A stretch of 22,537 nucleotides of DNA, from assembly GCA_001818895.1 (NCBI GenBank), contig MHLB01000057.1, positions 1-22,537 of the forward strand. The letters run 5' to 3'. Positions 20,606 through 22,537 of this stretch are shown piece after piece (positions within the stretch are counted from its first letter, which is position 1; each line of letters begins with the position of its first letter). Made by a program: the position numbers and the translations under genes. Origin of the DNA: Candidatus Liptonbacteria bacterium RIFCSPLOWO2_01_FULL_53_13 (GTDB taxonomy: Bacteria; Patescibacteriota; Minisyncoccia; UBA6257; 2-01-FULL-56-20). The notes beneath the pieces were generated by a model that did no database searches, had not been told where the DNA came from, and worked only from the letters and a program-made list of their open reading frames with translations.

Positions 20606-20727
20606 AGATAGTGTAAAGTTGAAATATCAAAAATCAAAATTACAGTTCAAAGTGTAAAATGTCACGTAATTCATTTTTTAACTTTACATTGTCATTTTGC
20701 ACTTTCATTTTTACATTTTCAATTATA
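20606..20727. other. AT-rich 122-nt gap between the two comEC parts, repeat-filled
   Basis: The left half has TGAAATA, TCAAAAA, TCAAAAT, TACAGTT, CAAAGTG, TAAAATG. The right half has AACTTTA, CATTGTC, ATTTTGC, ACTTTCA and so on: loose 7-bp periodicity, with the halves roughly inverted. There is no ORF. TACACT (20613-20608 on the - strand) lies only 2-3 nt before the next ATG, too close for a normal -10 box. Confidence 0.45.
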
Positions 20728-22152
20728 CTACACTCCCTTTGTTACGGGTTTATCTTGAAAATTGAGGATAAATGCAACTAACAAGGCATAATAGATCGCG
20801 AATATCCCCCACCCGCCGAGCGGGTTCGTGACGGGCAATTGGAACAGGGAGAATGCTTTGATGACAAATAATTCATACCGCAGGAGCACTTCGGCGGGAA
20901 ACGCAAGCGCGATGCCGAGCGGAGGAACAATGAGGCACGCAAATCCCATAAGGAAGCCGACCGCCATGGTTGCCGGTATGAATTCCAGAATAAGAACGTT
21001 CGCGAGGATGCCGGCAAGCGACATCGTGCCGAACGCCTGGATAATAACGGGCATTACCGCCAGCTGGGCGGAAATGGTCATCACGGCATTTTCTCTCCAG
21101 CCGAAGAACGATTGCTTTTCCGTATTTAAGCGCAGGAACGCCGCGATTGCCGGCGAGAGATACACGATGCCCAAGAGGCATAAGAACGAAAGCTGAAACC
21201 CGAGGTCGTGCAAAAGGATGCGCGGGTCAAGAGTAACCATGATGAGCGCGGTAAAGGTAATTGCGTTCCGCATATCGTGTTTTCTCCCTGTCTGCTTTGC
21301 GAGGAGCACGAGCAAGCCCATGATCGCCGCGCGCACGATAGAGGCCTCTCCGCCCACCATGGCGACGAACGCCGCGATGACGATGACCATAACGATGGCA
21401 AGGGTCCGCCGGCGCATGCGTCCGCGAAGAAGGGCTTCAAGCGCCAGCACAAGGATCGCGATGTTATAGCCGGAAAGCGCGACGAGGTGCGTTGTTCCGC
21501 TCGCGGCCATATCCGCGCGGAGCTCCTTGCTGAACCCCGACTGGTCGCCGAGCGTGATGCCCGACATAAGCGCGCCGGAATCCGCGCCGAGAAAACGCCG
21601 GAAGTTGGAAAGTACGCTCTGCTTGAAACCGAGAAGCGCGCTTTTGATGCGCGAACCGTTCCCCCGGCTCGTGATTTCAAACTCCGGAAACGCCGATACG
21701 GGATCTTCGTAATTCGTCTCCGCGCGCTCCACGACTCCTTGAAGCGCAAGCCGGTCGCCATAGAGAACGGGGGCGGAGGATGGCAAAAACACTTTTATCT
21801 CTCCGCGAAAAGGTGCGTCCAGCGCGAACATGAAGCTCGTTGCTCCCCCGCGTATGCGGGGTTCGTTCTTTATCGTGCCCGAAAAGGTTGTGTTCGCCTC
21901 CTCGGGAAGCACGAGGCGCGATTCCCTCAAGTTCAGAAAAAAGTGGTAGTAGAAGAAACCGAGAAAAAGGCAGAGGATAAAAAAGATATGAAGATATGGG
22001 GATATGGAGATATGTAATCGCACAAAATAGAAACCGACCGCGACAACGACCGCAAGCGCGACTATCACGAACCCGCTCGCGGTGAACCCGGCAACGAATA
22101 CGCCGGCGAGAAACGAAAGCGCTCCTGCGAACGCTATATCCGCCGGCGCCAT
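20728..22152 (-). CDS. comEC: ComEC/Rec2 competence channel protein (without MBL domain)
   Basis: A 474-residue polytopic membrane protein. It starts with hydrophobic helices (about 5-75), then a soluble OB-like DUF4131-type domain (about 80-165). The Competence domain follows, with its conserved block [17 protein letters not shown] (198-214) and [16 protein letters not shown] (219-234), then further helices. It forms the inner-membrane channel for single-stranded DNA during natural transformation. Full ComEC proteins are usually longer and end in an MBL domain; here that domain is encoded by the next gene. Residues 46-58 ([12 protein letters not shown] region) come from an 8-bp tandem repeat. 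The start codon overlaps the end of trmD by 19 nt, so the two are translationally close. Confidence 0.92.
   Translation of the reverse strand: MAPADIAFAGALSFLAGVFVAGFTASGFVIVALAVVVAVGFYFVRLHISISPYLHIFFILCLFLGFFYYHFFLNLRESRLVLPEEANTTFSGTIKNEPRIRGGATSFMFALDAPFRGEIKVFLPSSAPVLYGDRLALQGVVERAETNYEDPVSAFPEFEITSRGNGSRIKSALLGFKQSVLSNFRRFLGADSGALMSGITLGDQSGFSKELRADMAASGTTHLVALSGYNIAILVLALEALLRGRMRRRTLAIVMVIVIAAFVAMVGGEASIVRAAIMGLLVLLAKQTGRKHDMRNAITFTALIMVTLDPRILLHDLGFQLSFLCLLGIVYLSPAIAAFLRLNTEKQSFFGWRENAVMTISAQLAVMPVIIQAFGTMSLAGILANVLILEFIPATMAVGFLMGFACLIVPPLGIALAFPAEVLLRYELFVIKAFSLFQLPVTNPLGGWGIFAIYYALLVAFILNFQDKPVTKGV
21985..22016. repeat. 8-bp tandem repeat inside comEC
   Basis: Four exact-length GATATGNN units on the + strand: GATATGAA, GATATGGG, GATATGGA, GATATGTA. 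They are read in frame within the N-terminal membrane region of ComEC. Gain or loss of one unit would shift the frame. Confidence 0.7.
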
Positions 22153-22537
22153 TCGCTTATATCTTTATGATTTCCCGACAAAAGCACTTTCGGCACCGCC
22201 CACCGCGCTTTTTTCTTGCCCTTGTCGCATGTCACATGTCGCATGCCGCTTGGACAAAACACTTCCGGCCTCGTATAAACCGGATAGAACCCTTTTACTT
22301 CTTCAAGCGATTCATATTTTCCCAAAAACCCGGGTAAAAATCTGCTCACCGCTTCCATAAGCACGAGCGCCGGCAATTCCCCTCCCGAGAGCACATAATC
22401 GCCTATAGAAATCTCTTCGTCGGCGATGTGTTGCGCCACGCGTTCGTCCACGCCCTCATAGCGCCCGCAGATGAGAATGAGCTGGTCGTATTTTGAAAGC
22501 CGTTTTGCAACTTTCGCGTCCAGTTTTTTCCCGCGCG
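22134..22537 (-). CDS. trmD: tRNA (guanine-N1)-methyltransferase, 5' part outside the window
   Basis: The visible part is the last 134 or so codons; the reading frame is open to the window edge. It contains [15 protein letters not shown] and [20 protein letters not shown], the AdoMet-binding trefoil-knot signature of TrmD, then FYPVYTRP and [14 protein letters not shown]. TrmD methylates G37 of tRNAs, preventing frameshifts. Between YTRPEVF and [10 protein letters not shown], where TrmD normally has a short loop, about 20 residues are inserted ([13 protein letters not shown] and onward), and part of this is encoded by 7-bp repeats. The protein stops at EWRRRI, about 15-25 residues short of typical C-termini. 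The last 19 nt overlap the comEC start. Confidence 0.93.
   Translation of the reverse strand, partial: RGKKLDAKVAKRLSKYDQLILICGRYEGVDERVAQHIADEEISIGDYVLSGGELPALVLMEAVSRFLPGFLGKYESLEEVKGFYPVYTRPEVFCPSGMRHVTCDKGKKKARWAVPKVLLSGNHKDISEWRRRI
22223..22250. repeat. 7-bp tandem repeat inside trmD
   Basis: TGTCGCA, TGTCACA, TGTCGCA, TGCCGCT in tandem on the + strand, read in frame on the - strand as [10 protein letters not shown] in the extra loop of TrmD. Confidence 0.65.

Overview
The window looks like a chromosomal segment of a Candidate Phyla Radiation bacterium, most likely Parcubacteria (Patescibacteria). Several things suggest this: very compact gene order, no convincing Shine-Dalgarno sequence before any gene, short repeat-filled intergenic gaps, competence and peptidoglycan genes mixed with translation genes, and a family of large multi-cysteine proteins that I associate with this group. 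The lineage call is inference from gene content, not from a marker tree.

Layout. On the + strand are an S41 (CtpA-like) protease (85-1320) and ribosomal protein L9 (1370-1819). L9 collides tail to tail with L27 on the - strand (1791-2069), overlapping by 29 nt. A 59-residue single-pass membrane protein (2171-2350, +) is too short for usual ORF cut-offs. Everything after it is on the - strand: a PD-(D/E)XK nuclease with a zinc knuckle, murC, a coiled-coil M23/LytM peptidase, gltX, murG and a xylose-isomerase-like TIM-barrel protein. Next come four tandem paralogues of about 573-593 residues (9872-17048), then ftsW, a D-aminoacylase-like amidohydrolase, a ComEC-type metallo-beta-lactamase protein, the ComEC channel protein and the 3' part of trmD, which runs off the window.

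Themes. Peptidoglycan synthesis and remodelling (murC, murG, ftsW, M23, S41, possibly the amidohydrolase), translation (rplI, rpmA, gltX, trmD) and DNA uptake or processing (split ComEC, PD-(D/E)XK nuclease) account for the recognisable genes.

The most unusual part is the four-gene array, about 7.2 kb or a third of the window. Each protein has an N-terminal zf-trcl-like zinc ribbon, a second CxxC/CxxC ribbon (lost in one paralogue), and a duplicated central domain of Cys/Asn-rich short repeats. Each half of that domain ends in an LRNKxYxIxNKxYSKEEY-like motif. A second zf-trcl-like ribbon and a Cys/His tail follow. The genes are 46-47 nt apart, and most of the spacers hold a palindrome. The gene ends are nearly identical between copies while the middles have diverged. 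The function is unknown.

Two genome-style signals also stand out. Short tandem repeats with a 7-bp period but differing sequence fill at least eight gaps and reappear in frame inside murC, trmD and the amidohydrolase; comEC carries an 8-bp version. Several genes have a TATAAT/TAGAAT box only 6-9 nt before the start codon, which suggests leaderless transcripts.
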